NCBI GenBank assembly: GCA_016938675.1
Contig: JAFGUF010000025.1
Coordinates: 62,001-126,000 of the forward strand
Direction of reading: 5' to 3'
DNA from: Clostridia bacterium
GTDB taxonomy: Bacteria; Bacillota; Clostridia; Christensenellales; UMGS416
DNA: 64,000 nt
In this document: one piece after another, positions 52,274-60,421 of the stretch
How the letters are laid out: each line of letters starts with the position of its first letter
How positions within the stretch are numbered: position 1 is the first letter of the stretch
The notes under the pieces: generated by a model
What the model was told of the DNA's origin: nothing
Seen by the model: only the letters and a program-made list of their open reading frames with translations
The model's database searches: none
Made by a program: the position numbers and the translations under genes

Positions 52274-53659
52274 TTATGGTTTTCCTCCCGGATATAGTTC
52301 ATCGTCTGTCAAAATTTTGTATCTCAGTACATCTTTATCAGAATCACTGGATAAATTATACCACACAACTGTCCTTTTTGATACTTTAGGCAACATTCCC
52401 AATTCATCAGGAGATGTCAGGCGACATAGCTCGCCTGTCGCTATAATGTACACCCAGATCCCAGAGTTCTTGCCGTATACCACAATGCCATCGCCAAGAG
52501 AATAGGTAGTTATATCCTGATCTATTACCAAAGGCTCTTCGCCAAACCTGCCCATATAAAGTTTGCCGTCTCTTGATTTATTTGTGTCAAGCCACAGAAA
52601 AATATCGCCGTTATACAAAGGCTCGTGCACGTATGTACCCGGGTAGTAGACCTCGGGTTCGTTGAAAAGTCCTTGTTCGTCTGTTTCAAGCTTCAGATAA
52701 TATATGCCGGACGTTTCCTCTGTTTCGCCCGGGCCAGCCCATATAATTGCATTTTCATAGATGCATGGTGCTGATACGCCATATGTAGCCTTATCCGTGA
52801 ATGAGGACAGAGTAAGGTCCTCCTGCACATTCAAGTCAACCATATAGAGCCTGTCCTCGGCGTCTGATACCTGCTCCATCCATACCAATATGTCGCCATA
52901 AAGCCTGAGTTTCGGCTGGCCAGTTTTTGTGGTTTTCAGAGTAAATATCTGCCCTGTTCCGCGATTCATTACCTTAACCTGGTTTTTTTCGCCCTTATCT
53001 GTATCAAGCCACACTATCCAGTTATGGTTAATATATGTTTCATATATCTCTCCCTGATATCCAAGCTGCGATTTTGTAATCAGCTCCTCTGTCTGTGTAT
53101 CAAGGTTGTAAAGATATAGTTTGGTAAGGACTTCTCCGTCGAGGCTACCTGTCCCCGCAGAAAAAACTATCTCCGTATCAAATATACCGGGAATATTTAT
53201 CTGGCGCTCCTTGAATTCAATATCCTTTGCACCGAAGCTTATATCTCGCACTTTTTCGGGTTCAGGTTCTACAATCTCCCCATAATTCGCCTGAGATTCG
53301 CTTTTTTCAGTTCTTGGTACCTGCGTCGCGTAATTGCCGGAGATGTTCTCATTTACTGGGCTTTTAAACCCCTTTTGCCTCTCAATAACTGCTCTGACAA
53401 TAAAAAATGATGCTAATGCCAGGCTAAGTGCTATAACTGCAAAAATAAGTGACCGCAGAATGCTTATTTTCATACGCCTGTTCATTTTTTTGCGGCCTAC
53501 ATTTTTCTGCGTGCGTTCTGAATACTCACTGACGTTTGCAGAGGATATTCTTGTGCCTACATTATGTTTAGCATGAGATTTATTCTCATCCGTTTTTCTT
53601 CTTTTAACGTCTCTGCTATTTCTACTATCTTCTGGCTTATTTCTTTTCCTTGCTGCCAT
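52274..53659 (-). CDS. Membrane-anchored beta-propeller protein
   Basis: 461 aa from ATG 53659 (AAAGGAC upstream; the longer frame to 53686 overlaps that site). A ~65-residue tail very rich in Arg, Lys, Ser and Asn precedes one membrane helix (~75-96). The outside part carries TolB/DUF5050-like blades: KLYLYNLDTQTEELITKSQ, NHWIVWLDTDKGEKNQVKV, DILVWMEQVSDAEDRLYMVD, NAIIWAGPGETEETSGIYYL and GIVVYGKNSGIWVYII. Function unknown. It precedes radA with a 4-bp gap, so the two are probably cotranscribed, an unusual pairing. Confidence 0.75.
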   Translation of the reverse strand: MAARKRNKPEDSRNSRDVKRRKTDENKSHAKHNVGTRISSANVSEYSERTQKNVGRKKMNRRMKISILRSLIFAVIALSLALASFFIVRAVIERQKGFKSPVNENISGNYATQVPRTEKSESQANYGEIVEPEPEKVRDISFGAKDIEFKERQINIPGIFDTEIVFSAGTGSLDGEVLTKLYLYNLDTQTEELITKSQLGYQGEIYETYINHNWIVWLDTDKGEKNQVKVMNRGTGQIFTLKTTKTGQPKLRLYGDILVWMEQVSDAEDRLYMVDLNVQEDLTLSSFTDKATYGVSAPCIYENAIIWAGPGETEETSGIYYLKLETDEQGLFNEPEVYYPGTYVHEPLYNGDIFLWLDTNKSRDGKLYMGRFGEEPLVIDQDITTYSLGDGIVVYGKNSGIWVYIIATGELCRLTSPDELGMLPKVSKRTVVWYNLSSDSDKDVLRYKILTDDELYPGGKP

Positions 53660-53829
53660 CAAATATATTTGTCCTTTCAATTGCATTTTCTATCCGAGGC
53701 TTTTTATTGCTGCTCATATAAGAGCACGTAAACCTGCATAGCTAATTTTTGGATAAAAATCATGTTTATTATATCATAAAGTATTTAAATCTCTAAACGT
53801 ATTTTTTGTAAATAAGGTTGATTTCACAT

Positions 53830-53858
53830 TTGTTCATATTTGTGTAGTGTGATATAAT
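53830..53858 (+). promoter_or_regulatory. Extended -10 promoter directly before the SanA-like gene
   Basis: TTGTTC, 17-bp spacer, TG-A-TATAAT ending at 53858. The ATG lies at 53867, so the predicted transcript starts within two nucleotides of the start codon. No Shine-Dalgarno is present. Confidence 0.5.
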
Positions 53859-53866
53859 TTGCTGTG

Positions 53867-54541
53867 ATGAAAAGAAAATTGATTAAATCCTTTAAGTTTT
53901 TGCTTGTATGTTTTTTAATAATGCTCCTGTGTACGTTGCTTGTAAATTTGTATGTGACCGCTTACTCCAAAAAGCATATTGATGAAAGAGGCAGCTATTC
54001 GGGCGAAACCGCAGACTGCGTCATTGTATTAGGTGCATCAGCAAGAACCGGAAAGCCTTCACTTATCCTGAAGGACCGGCTTGACCTCGCCTATGAATTG
54101 TACAGCCAGGGCTATGCAAAGAAGATTCTAGTGAGCGGCGACCATATGTATGAAGGCTATGACGAGGCGAACGCAATGAAAGAATATCTTCTGGAATTAG
54201 GCGTACCTGAACAGGATATATTCATGGATCATGCCGGTATTGACACCTATACTACCATGAAAAGAGCTAAGGAAGTCTTTTTGGTTGAATCCTGCATAAT
54301 CTCAACACAGCAGTACCATCTTTACAGAGCAGTATATATAGCCCGCCGGTTAGGCATGGATGCAGCAGGAATACCCTGTGATGTGTTTATTTCCAGCAAG
54401 CTTCCCTATTTTAAGGCAAGGGAATATGCCGCTCGTTTTAAAGATTTCTTTTACGTGCATATCATTAAACCGGATGTAATTTTAGGCGAAGAGCTGCCCA
54501 TCTGGGGAGACGGAAGAATAACGGAAGATGGACTTACATAA
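53867..54541 (+). CDS. SanA/YdcF-like DUF218 family membrane protein
   Basis: 224 aa from ATG 53867 (a GTG at 53864 is also possible). One N-terminal membrane helix (~8-30), then the DUF218 domain: CVIVLGASARTGKPSLILKDRL, ILVSGDHMYEGYDEANAMKEYL, and IDTYTTMKRAKEVF with ISTQQYHLYRA. SanA (vancomycin exclusion at high temperature in E. coli) and ElyC are related and act in envelope integrity. The biochemical activity is unknown. Probably leaderless; own promoter. Confidence 0.85.
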   Translation: MKRKLIKSFKFLLVCFLIMLLCTLLVNLYVTAYSKKHIDERGSYSGETADCVIVLGASARTGKPSLILKDRLDLAYELYSQGYAKKILVSGDHMYEGYDEANAMKEYLLELGVPEQDIFMDHAGIDTYTTMKRAKEVFLVESCIISTQQYHLYRAVYIARRLGMDAAGIPCDVFISSKLPYFKAREYAARFKDFFYVHIIKPDVILGEELPIWGDGRITEDGLT

Positions 54542-54728
54542 TCTGCCTTTTGTTAACAAAAGGTTAACAGTAACTCAACACATAAGTAACACCTGAATAT
54601 TCCGGTGCAGTAATTGGACAATATACATATCAGGCTGTCTATTTGTTCGCATATTATCTTAATTTTTTCATAATTTGCAGAAATAAACATTAATTATTAA
54701 GTTTATTGTACTATTGCATTACAAATTA
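54542..54728. other. Non-coding AT-rich stretch with an 18-bp palindrome
   Basis: No ORF or RNA gene is supported here. A perfect palindrome CCTTTTGTTAACAAAAGG (54546-54563) follows the SanA-like stop, with a second GTTAAC at 54563-54568, 11 bp from the first. No T-tract, so a terminator is doubtful; a protein-binding site is possible. Confidence 0.4.
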
Positions 54729-54825
54729 TTGACTTATTGCAGAGTTTTTTAGATAATATGATAAAAATATATGCAAATATTCGTAAACTCCGTGCATTGA
54801 CTGCATATATACAATAATATATAAT
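54729..54825 (+). promoter_or_regulatory. Two tandem promoters of the RNA unit upstream of ilvE
   Basis: P1: TTGACT (54729-54734), 17 bp, GATAAT (54752-54757). P2: TTGACT (54797-54802), 17 bp, TATAAT (54820-54825). Both have ideal spacing and point to a transcript starting near 54764 or 54832. Confidence 0.65.
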
Positions 54826-54831
54826 GTAGGC

Positions 54832-54912
54832 ATGAGAGAACTATAAATAGATCTCTCCTCCTTCTTCTTTAAATTTTGAAAGTCCCACACAATGTGGGAC
54901 TTTCATTTATTT
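54832..54912 (+). ncRNA. Candidate small regulatory RNA or ilvE leader with anti-Shine-Dalgarno
   Basis: About 81 nt from promoter P2 to an intrinsic terminator. Part 1: hairpin GAGAGA/TCTCTC (54834-54857). Part 2: pyrimidine-rich TCTCTCCTCCTTCTTCTTT (54852-54870). Part 3: terminator stem TGAAAGTCCCACA/TGTGGGACTTTCA (54877-54905) and TTTATTT. TCTCTCCTCC (54852-54861) is the exact complement of GGAGGAGAGA (55007-55016) at the ilvE ribosome site. As ilvE has its own promoter, a separate sRNA is favoured, but read-through would make the same segment a cis-acting SD mask. No leader peptide is present. Confidence 0.6.
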
Positions 54913-54961
54913 AGAATTAAAAACAAGTTCCCATTAAAAAAATATATTTATATACTTTGGT

Positions 54962-54989
54962 TTGACATATTCTTATTAAAGAATATAAT
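54962..54989 (+). promoter_or_regulatory. ilvE promoter
   Basis: TTGACA, 16-bp spacer, TATAAT; predicted leader of ~30 nt containing GGAGGAGAG. Confidence 0.7.
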
Positions 54990-55025
54990 TGAATTATCTG
55001 ATATCTGGAGGAGAGAAAATTATTT

Positions 55026-56093
55026 ATGAGTAATATAACAATCACCAAAACTTCCGAGCTAAAAAAGAAATATGAGGATGCAAACAAGTTAGTATTCGGT
55101 GAAATGTACACTGACTATATATTTACAATGCGCTATCTGCCCGAAAAGGGATGGCACGACGCACAGATAAAGCCGTATGAAAATATTTCATTGAACCCTG
55201 CAAGCTTGGTATTCCATTATGGACAGGAAATATTCGAAGGAATGAAAGCCTATCTTTCGCCCAATGGCGAGCCTCTGCTTTTCCGCCCCGACGAGAACTT
55301 CAAGCGCATGAGCAGCTCGGCTGAAAGGCTGAAAATGCCCAAGCTTGATGAAAAACTGGCTCTTGAAGGTCTATGCGAACTGCTTAAATTAGAAAAAGAC
55401 TGGATACCTGCTTTAGAGGGCACTTCGCTCTATATCCGCCCAACCATGATAGCAGTTGACCCTTACCTAGGGCTAAAGCCTTCTCAGGAATATCTGTTTT
55501 TTATCATAATGAGCCCTGTTGGCGCATATTATGCAACTGGCTTTAATCCCGTTAAAATATATGTTGAAACGAAATATGTTCGAGCTGTTCCCGGCGGAAC
55601 AGGCAATGTTAAAGCTGGCGGAAACTATGCCGCATCACTTCTTGCTAGCTCTGCTGCGAAAGATAAAGGATATTCGCAGGTGCTATGGCTTGACGGCATA
55701 GAGAGAAAATACATTGAAGAAGTCGGTGCTATGAATATCTTCTTCCGTTTCAATGACGCGGTGGTTACGCCCGAACTTTCCGGGAGCATACTGCCCGGCA
55801 TTACCCGGAAATCAATCATTCAGCTATTAAAAGATGATGGTTACTCTGTTGAAGAGCGCCACATTTCTATACAAGAAGTATTTGACAGAGCCAAAAAAGG
55901 CGAGCTTTTGGAAGCTTTCGGAACGGGAACTGCAGCAGTTGTATCACCAGTAGGAATACTGAACTGGAATGACGAAGTGATAGAAATAAATGAAAATAAA
56001 ACAGGTGAGCTTACTCTTAAAATGTTCAAGCACCTGACAGGCATCCAGACCGGACAAATTGATGACAAGTATGGATGGTCACTAAAAATCTAA
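55026..56093 (+). CDS. ilvE: Branched-chain amino acid aminotransferase
   Basis: 355 aa, fold-type IV PLP enzyme. FHYGQEIFEGMKAYLSP near residue 65, YIRPTMIAVDP, VPGGTGNVKAGGNYAASLLAS with the PLP Lys, IEEVGAMNIFF, and GTGTAAVVSPVG near the end. Length and the ~40-residue N-terminal extension fit the BCAT II group. Transfers amino groups between Leu/Ile/Val and 2-oxoglutarate. Single-gene unit: own promoter, own terminator, and a short RNA unit upstream complementary to its ribosome site. No other ilv/leu genes nearby. Confidence 0.95.
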   Translation: MSNITITKTSELKKKYEDANKLVFGEMYTDYIFTMRYLPEKGWHDAQIKPYENISLNPASLVFHYGQEIFEGMKAYLSPNGEPLLFRPDENFKRMSSSAERLKMPKLDEKLALEGLCELLKLEKDWIPALEGTSLYIRPTMIAVDPYLGLKPSQEYLFFIIMSPVGAYYATGFNPVKIYVETKYVRAVPGGTGNVKAGGNYAASLLASSAAKDKGYSQVLWLDGIERKYIEEVGAMNIFFRFNDAVVTPELSGSILPGITRKSIIQLLKDDGYSVEERHISIQEVFDRAKKGELLEAFGTGTAAVVSPVGILNWNDEVIEINENKTGELTLKMFKHLTGIQTGQIDDKYGWSLKI

Positions 56094-56101
56094 ACAGCAT
56101 T

Positions 56102-56132
56102 AAATGCGGAGCTTAAAGCTCCGCATTTTTTA
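56102..56132 (+). terminator. ilvE terminator
   Basis: Stem AATGCGGAGC/GCTCCGCATT with a TTAAA loop and a T-run. Confidence 0.92.
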
Positions 56133-56159
56133 ATATAAAAAATATAAAGATACTTATAT

Positions 56160-56197
56160 AAGCGAAGAGGTTACCGTATCCGGCAACCTCTTCGCTT
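56160..56197 (-). terminator. Hairpin after ispH/rpsA
   Basis: 13-bp stem AAGCGAAGAGGTT/AACCTCTTCGCTT with an inner CCG/CGG helix and TATC-type loop; the minus-strand tail is AT-rich without a clean T-run. Confidence 0.7.
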
Positions 56198-56247
56198 CTT
56201 CTATTCCTTCTTCGTGTTTACTTTTCGCTCAAAGTACAATATTTAAA

Positions 56248-58392
56248 TTAATACTTTGATATATCAACCTTTACAGATGATGCTCCATCGTCATAGCCTT
56301 CATCTTCTTCTGATTCTTCTTTATGTTCGCTTGGTGCAATAAGTTCCCTTATAGATAGGCTGATGCGTCTTGCAGTAGCATTAACATCCAGAACCTTTGC
56401 TTCCACTGTCTGTCCAAGTTCAAGAACATCCTGCACCTTTTCAATGCGCTTATCCGCTATCTGAGAAATGTGAATCAGTCCGTCGAGGCCCGGCTCTAAT
56501 TCAATGAACGCGCCAAAGTCAACTATGCGTACAACCTTACCTGACACAACAGATCCGATTATATAATTTTCATCTACTGCATCCCATGGTTTCGGCTTCG
56601 TCTGCTTATATCCTAATGATATTCTTTCGCGCTCTTTATCTACTTTCAACACAACGACATCAATTTCTTCATTAATGCTTACTACATCTTTCGGGTGCTC
56701 AACACGGCCCCATGCAAGATCTGTAACATGAACTAATCCGTCAATTCCGCCTATGTCTACAAAGGCTCCAAAATTGGTAAGGCGCCTTACTATGCCGCGC
56801 ACAGTAATTCCTTCCTCAACCTGATCCCAAAGAGCAGATTTGTCCTCTTTTTCCTTATCCAGCAGAAAATCCTTTCTGGAAGCAACAACTCTACGTCTGT
56901 GCTTTTCAACTTCCAGTATCTTAAGTTCCATTTCTTTGCCTACATATTCAGAAATATCGTTAACATACCTTACATCCAGATGTGATGCCGGAACGAACGC
57001 ACGCACGCCCTCTATCTCAGCAATCAAGCCGCCTTTTATCGCCTGCCTGCCGATACCTACAAAAGTGCCGCCTTCTTCGATTTTGTCTAATAATGTTTTC
57101 CAGTTTTTGCGTGCTTCCACGTTCTTGCGGGATAATATTACATTTCCGTCCTCATCCCTTACACGGACTACCTCTACTTCGATTTCGTCTCCCTCTTTGA
57201 CTACATCAGCAGGATTTTCGTCCTCATTATTAGAGAAATCTTTGCGCTTGATTATTCCGTCAGCTTTGTATCCAATATTTACGCAAACTTCTTCTTCGTT
57301 TACAGAAACAACTTTTCCTGTAAGAACCATGCCCGACTTAATCTGAACCATGCTCTTTTCCACATCTTCCATGAAGGACGCGTTAGCTTTTTCTTCAGTT
57401 GTGGCCGGTGCCGCTTCCTGTGGCTGCTCTTTTTCTGAAACTTCTTCTGCAGGCTCTGCAGCAACTGGTGTGCTTTCCACTGCTTCTGCTTTGTTCTCTT
57501 CTGTTGGCATGCTTTCTTCGGCTACTTTCTCCTCAGTAGTAACTTCAGTTTGCTCTACCTTTTCGATGTCGCTCATTGTGTAATAAACCTCCTTGATTAT
57601 CCAATCAGGTGTTGAAGCACCTGAGATGATACCTAGATTGCTGAACTGGCTGTAGTCCAGCGCAGGAATGTCCTGCATGTTTTCTATGTGATATACATTT
57701 TCGCAATTGCCGCTGCAAATTTCAAAAAGTTTTCGTGTGTTTGAGGAATTTTTCCCTCCAACTACAAATACTATATCACACTCTTTAGAGATACTAACCG
57801 CCTCTTCCTGCCTTTCTTTCGTAGCAGAGCAGATTGAATTAAATATTTCCAAATTATCTATTTTCCCTTTGAGAATTTCAATTATTTCATTAAATTTCTC
57901 TTCGGGCATTGTGGTCTGTGCTACCACGCAGGCATTTTCAATTCTTTCAAAGCTGATTGTTTCTTCATTATTGTTTATAACTGCCGCGCTGCCGCCGTAC
58001 CATCCGTTTATTCCGATTGTTTCAGGGTGGTCCTTCTCACCAACTATTATCAACGGTATGGACTTTTCCCTGCATTCTTTTGCCTTCTTTTGAATCTTGC
58101 TTACAAAGGGGCATGTAGCATCAACTACAGTTAATGAATAGTCATTACATTCCTCATATATTTCCGGAGAAACCCCATGTGAACGTATCACAATATGTGA
58201 TGTCTTGCATTCCCTTACATCATCTACGCTCTTTATTCCTTTTTCAGCAAGCATATCAACAACTAGCGGATTATGGATTATAGACCCGTAAGTCGATATT
58301 TCAACGTTTCTTTCATGCATTTCCAGCGCTTTATCCAACGCCTTCTGCACTCCAAAACAGAATCCGCCATATTTAGCCAAAGTAATTTTCAT
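56248..58392 (-). CDS. ispH: IspH (HMBPP reductase) fused to ribosomal protein S1
   Basis: 714 aa in one frame. Residues 1-~280 are IspH: Cys12 in [23 protein letters not shown] and [11 protein letters not shown] give the three 4Fe-4S Cys; IRSHGVSP and [10 protein letters not shown] also match. It makes IPP/DMAPP in the MEP pathway. A ~65-residue Glu/Ala/Thr-rich linker follows, then four S1 RNA-binding domains (e.g. [64 protein letters not shown]). This fusion is known from Clostridia, often after cmk-plsC as here. S1 domains recruit mRNA to the ribosome. Confidence 0.97.
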   Translation of the reverse strand: MKITLAKYGGFCFGVQKALDKALEMHERNVEISTYGSIIHNPLVVDMLAEKGIKSVDDVRECKTSHIVIRSHGVSPEIYEECNDYSLTVVDATCPFVSKIQKKAKECREKSIPLIIVGEKDHPETIGINGWYGGSAAVINNNEETISFERIENACVVAQTTMPEEKFNEIIEILKGKIDNLEIFNSICSATKERQEEAVSISKECDIVFVVGGKNSSNTRKLFEICSGNCENVYHIENMQDIPALDYSQFSNLGIISGASTPDWIIKEVYYTMSDIEKVEQTEVTTEEKVAEESMPTEENKAEAVESTPVAAEPAEEVSEKEQPQEAAPATTEEKANASFMEDVEKSMVQIKSGMVLTGKVVSVNEEEVCVNIGYKADGIIKRKDFSNNEDENPADVVKEGDEIEVEVVRVRDEDGNVILSRKNVEARKNWKTLLDKIEEGGTFVGIGRQAIKGGLIAEIEGVRAFVPASHLDVRYVNDISEYVGKEMELKILEVEKHRRRVVASRKDFLLDKEKEDKSALWDQVEEGITVRGIVRRLTNFGAFVDIGGIDGLVHVTDLAWGRVEHPKDVVSINEEIDVVVLKVDKERERISLGYKQTKPKPWDAVDENYIIGSVVSGKVVRIVDFGAFIELEPGLDGLIHISQIADKRIEKVQDVLELGQTVEAKVLDVNATARRISLSIRELIAPSEHKEESEEDEGYDDGASSVKVDISKY

Positions 58393-58550
58393 AGCCTTTT
58401 TATTCCCTTTTTCAAATACTCCAGCACTTGTTCATACTAGTACATGATATAACAAAACGGGTAGATATTCAAGCATTTGTTTATAGAATTGCCATAATAA
58501 TCACATACGTAAATCTATGGTAATATAATCTTAATAAAAACTTATAATTA

Positions 58551-59168
58551 TTATTGCATTTGCACCAATTTCTCTAATTCAACCTTTAGCCTTTCTGTGC
58601 TGGCAGAAAGTTTCTCTGATGTTAGCTTACCCTCCGTATATTCACTCATGTCAATAAGCTCTCCGATATGTACTTTTGTGAAGGAAAATATCCTCATTTT
58701 CTTTTTATTTTCAAGGTATACAGGAATAGCAGATACTTTTGAATTATGAAGCACTAGCGACGCTCCATTATGGAACTCCTGCAGCTTTGTGTGGTCTCCC
58801 GTGTTGCGAGTGCCTTCCGGGAATATCACCATTATATCTCCGTCTTTTATATGGTTAACACACTGCCTTATGGCCGCCATATCAGCTGTTCCTCTTTTTA
58901 CCGGGAAGCCCCCCATCACCCTGAAATACCAGCTTAATATCGGATTTTTGAACAGCTCTTCTTTACCCATATAGAATGTGTTTCTGGATGAAAAAGCTGT
59001 TATTATGAATACCGGATCAATCATTGAAATATGATTGCCGTATATTAAATAAGGAATATTCTTGGGAATATTCTTCCTTCCGTAGACTCTGTGAGGATAT
59101 ACAATAGCTGACAAAACAGATAGTAAAATAATTGACAGCCTGCGTATAATATAATTAATTACTTTCAT
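58551..59168 (-). CDS. plsC: 1-acyl-sn-glycerol-3-phosphate acyltransferase
   Basis: 205 aa. Acyltransferase motif H-x4-D in YGNHISMIDPVF, glycerophosphate-binding FPEGTRNTGDHTKLQEF, and AIPVYLE near the end. One N-terminal hydrophobic segment for membrane association. Adds the second acyl chain to make phosphatidic acid. Overlaps the cmk end by 14 bp. Confidence 0.94.
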   Translation of the reverse strand: MKVINYIIRRLSIILLSVLSAIVYPHRVYGRKNIPKNIPYLIYGNHISMIDPVFIITAFSSRNTFYMGKEELFKNPILSWYFRVMGGFPVKRGTADMAAIRQCVNHIKDGDIMVIFPEGTRNTGDHTKLQEFHNGASLVLHNSKVSAIPVYLENKKKMRIFSFTKVHIGELIDMSEYTEGKLTSEKLSASTERLKVELEKLVQMQ

Positions 59169-59832
59169 TTCTCTTTCCCTTGTCTTTTATAGTATCTAAG
59201 ATAAGTGACAGCACTTCATCGAAATTCAGATTTGTTGTGTCTATAAGCACCGAATCTTCTGCTGCTTTCAGAGGTGCGTACTCTCTGTTCATGTCCTGAT
59301 AGTCTCTTGCCTTAATTTCCTCAGCAAGTTTCTCTATATCAGTATTTTTCCCTTTTTCGCAGAGCTCCTTATGCCTTCTTTTTGCTCTCTCCTCTGCGCT
59401 TGCCGTAATGTAAAATTTATATTCCGCTTCAGGCAGCACATACGTACCTATATCCCTTCCTTCGGCTACTACATCTGTCTCTTTAGCTATCTCCTGCTGC
59501 ATAGCCACAAGCTTGTCTCTCACTTTCCTGTGCTTCGACGCGTTTGATGCATTAATGGAAACTTCCGGTTCTCTTATATGTTCAGTTATATCTGTGCCGT
59601 CCAAAATTATATGCTGGCCTGTTTCCGAGTAGATAACCTTGATTTCTATATCATCCATCATAGCAGATACTTTTTCTTCATTTAGTGTATCGATGCCAAG
59701 CTTCATTGCTTTGTATCCAACAGCCCTGTACATAGCTCCTGTATCAAGGTACAATATCCCCAGCTCCTTTGCGAGGCTCTTTGCAATGCTGGATTTTCCT
59801 GCGCCTGCAGGCCCGTCTATCGCTATCTGCAT
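59155..59832 (-). CDS. cmk: Cytidylate kinase
   Basis: 225 aa. P-loop DGPAGAGKSSIAKSLAKELG, YLDTGAMYRAVGYKA, the NMP-binding insert with GRDIGTYVLPEA and RAKRRHKEL, ending DTTNLNFDEV. Phosphorylates CMP/dCMP. Coupled to plsC by overlap. Confidence 0.97.
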   Translation of the reverse strand: MQIAIDGPAGAGKSSIAKSLAKELGILYLDTGAMYRAVGYKAMKLGIDTLNEEKVSAMMDDIEIKVIYSETGQHIILDGTDITEHIREPEVSINASNASKHRKVRDKLVAMQQEIAKETDVVAEGRDIGTYVLPEAEYKFYITASAEERAKRRHKELCEKGKNTDIEKLAEEIKARDYQDMNREYAPLKAAEDSVLIDTTNLNFDEVLSLILDTIKDKGKRNESN

Positions 59833-59879
59833 TTTATTATCTTTCTCCTTGTATTATCGAGGCTTGTAAATTTATTAAT

Positions 59880-60404
59880 CTATAAGCTGTATTTATTATA
59901 GCAGGCTCTTTCGGCAAATTTTTTCTTTTCCTTATGAACAGGCTCTTTCTCGGGTATTCCAATCGGCAAAAGCACACATGTAAGCAGGCTGTCCGGAATA
60001 TTTAGAAGGCTGCTTATCTTTTTGTTAATGTCGTCTCTGCGCAGCACTCCATCCAGCCAGCATGTGGCGTACCCCATTGCCGTAGCGGCAAGGTAGATAT
60101 TCTGCACCGCAGCCGAATAATCCTCTTTATAGAATGATACATCATCATAAGCAGGCTCAGTACTTGCAATAACAACAATTGCTGCCGGCGCTGTGTCCAT
60201 TCCGCCCTTTGGCATAATTGCTGAAAGCTCTCTCATTACTTTTGCGTCATCTACTATTATGAATGTTGTGCTCTGGGCATTGCATCCGGAAGGTGCCTCT
60301 ATAGCCGCCTGTACTATCTTCTTCAAATCTTCTTGCGGTATACTTTCACTTTTATACGGGCCCCTGTATGTTGCCCTTTTATTAATGGCGTCAAATACAT
60401 CCAT
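59880..60404 (-). CDS. Nitroreductase family FMN oxidoreductase
   Basis: 174 aa. DAINKRATYRGPY at the start is the FMN-contacting block (usually R-R-S-x-R), EAPSGCNAQSTTFIIVDD the second, and AAVQNIYLAATAMGYATCWLDG the third. Short nitroreductases of this type reduce quinones, nitro or flavin substrates with NAD(P)H; the true substrate is unknown. GGAAAGGAG before the ATG; 17 bp after the BaiN-like gene. Confidence 0.9.
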   Translation of the reverse strand: MDVFDAINKRATYRGPYKSESIPQEDLKKIVQAAIEAPSGCNAQSTTFIIVDDAKVMRELSAIMPKGGMDTAPAAIVVIASTEPAYDDVSFYKEDYSAAVQNIYLAATAMGYATCWLDGVLRRDDINKKISSLLNIPDSLLTCVLLPIGIPEKEPVHKEKKKFAERACYNKYSL

Positions 60405-60421
60405 TCCGTGCTCCTTTCCTT

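Noticed and set aside
56840-57346. 168-codon plus-strand frame opposite ispH/rpsA
   Set aside because: Antisense to the S1 domains, Ser/Pro-rich shadow composition, no ribosome site.
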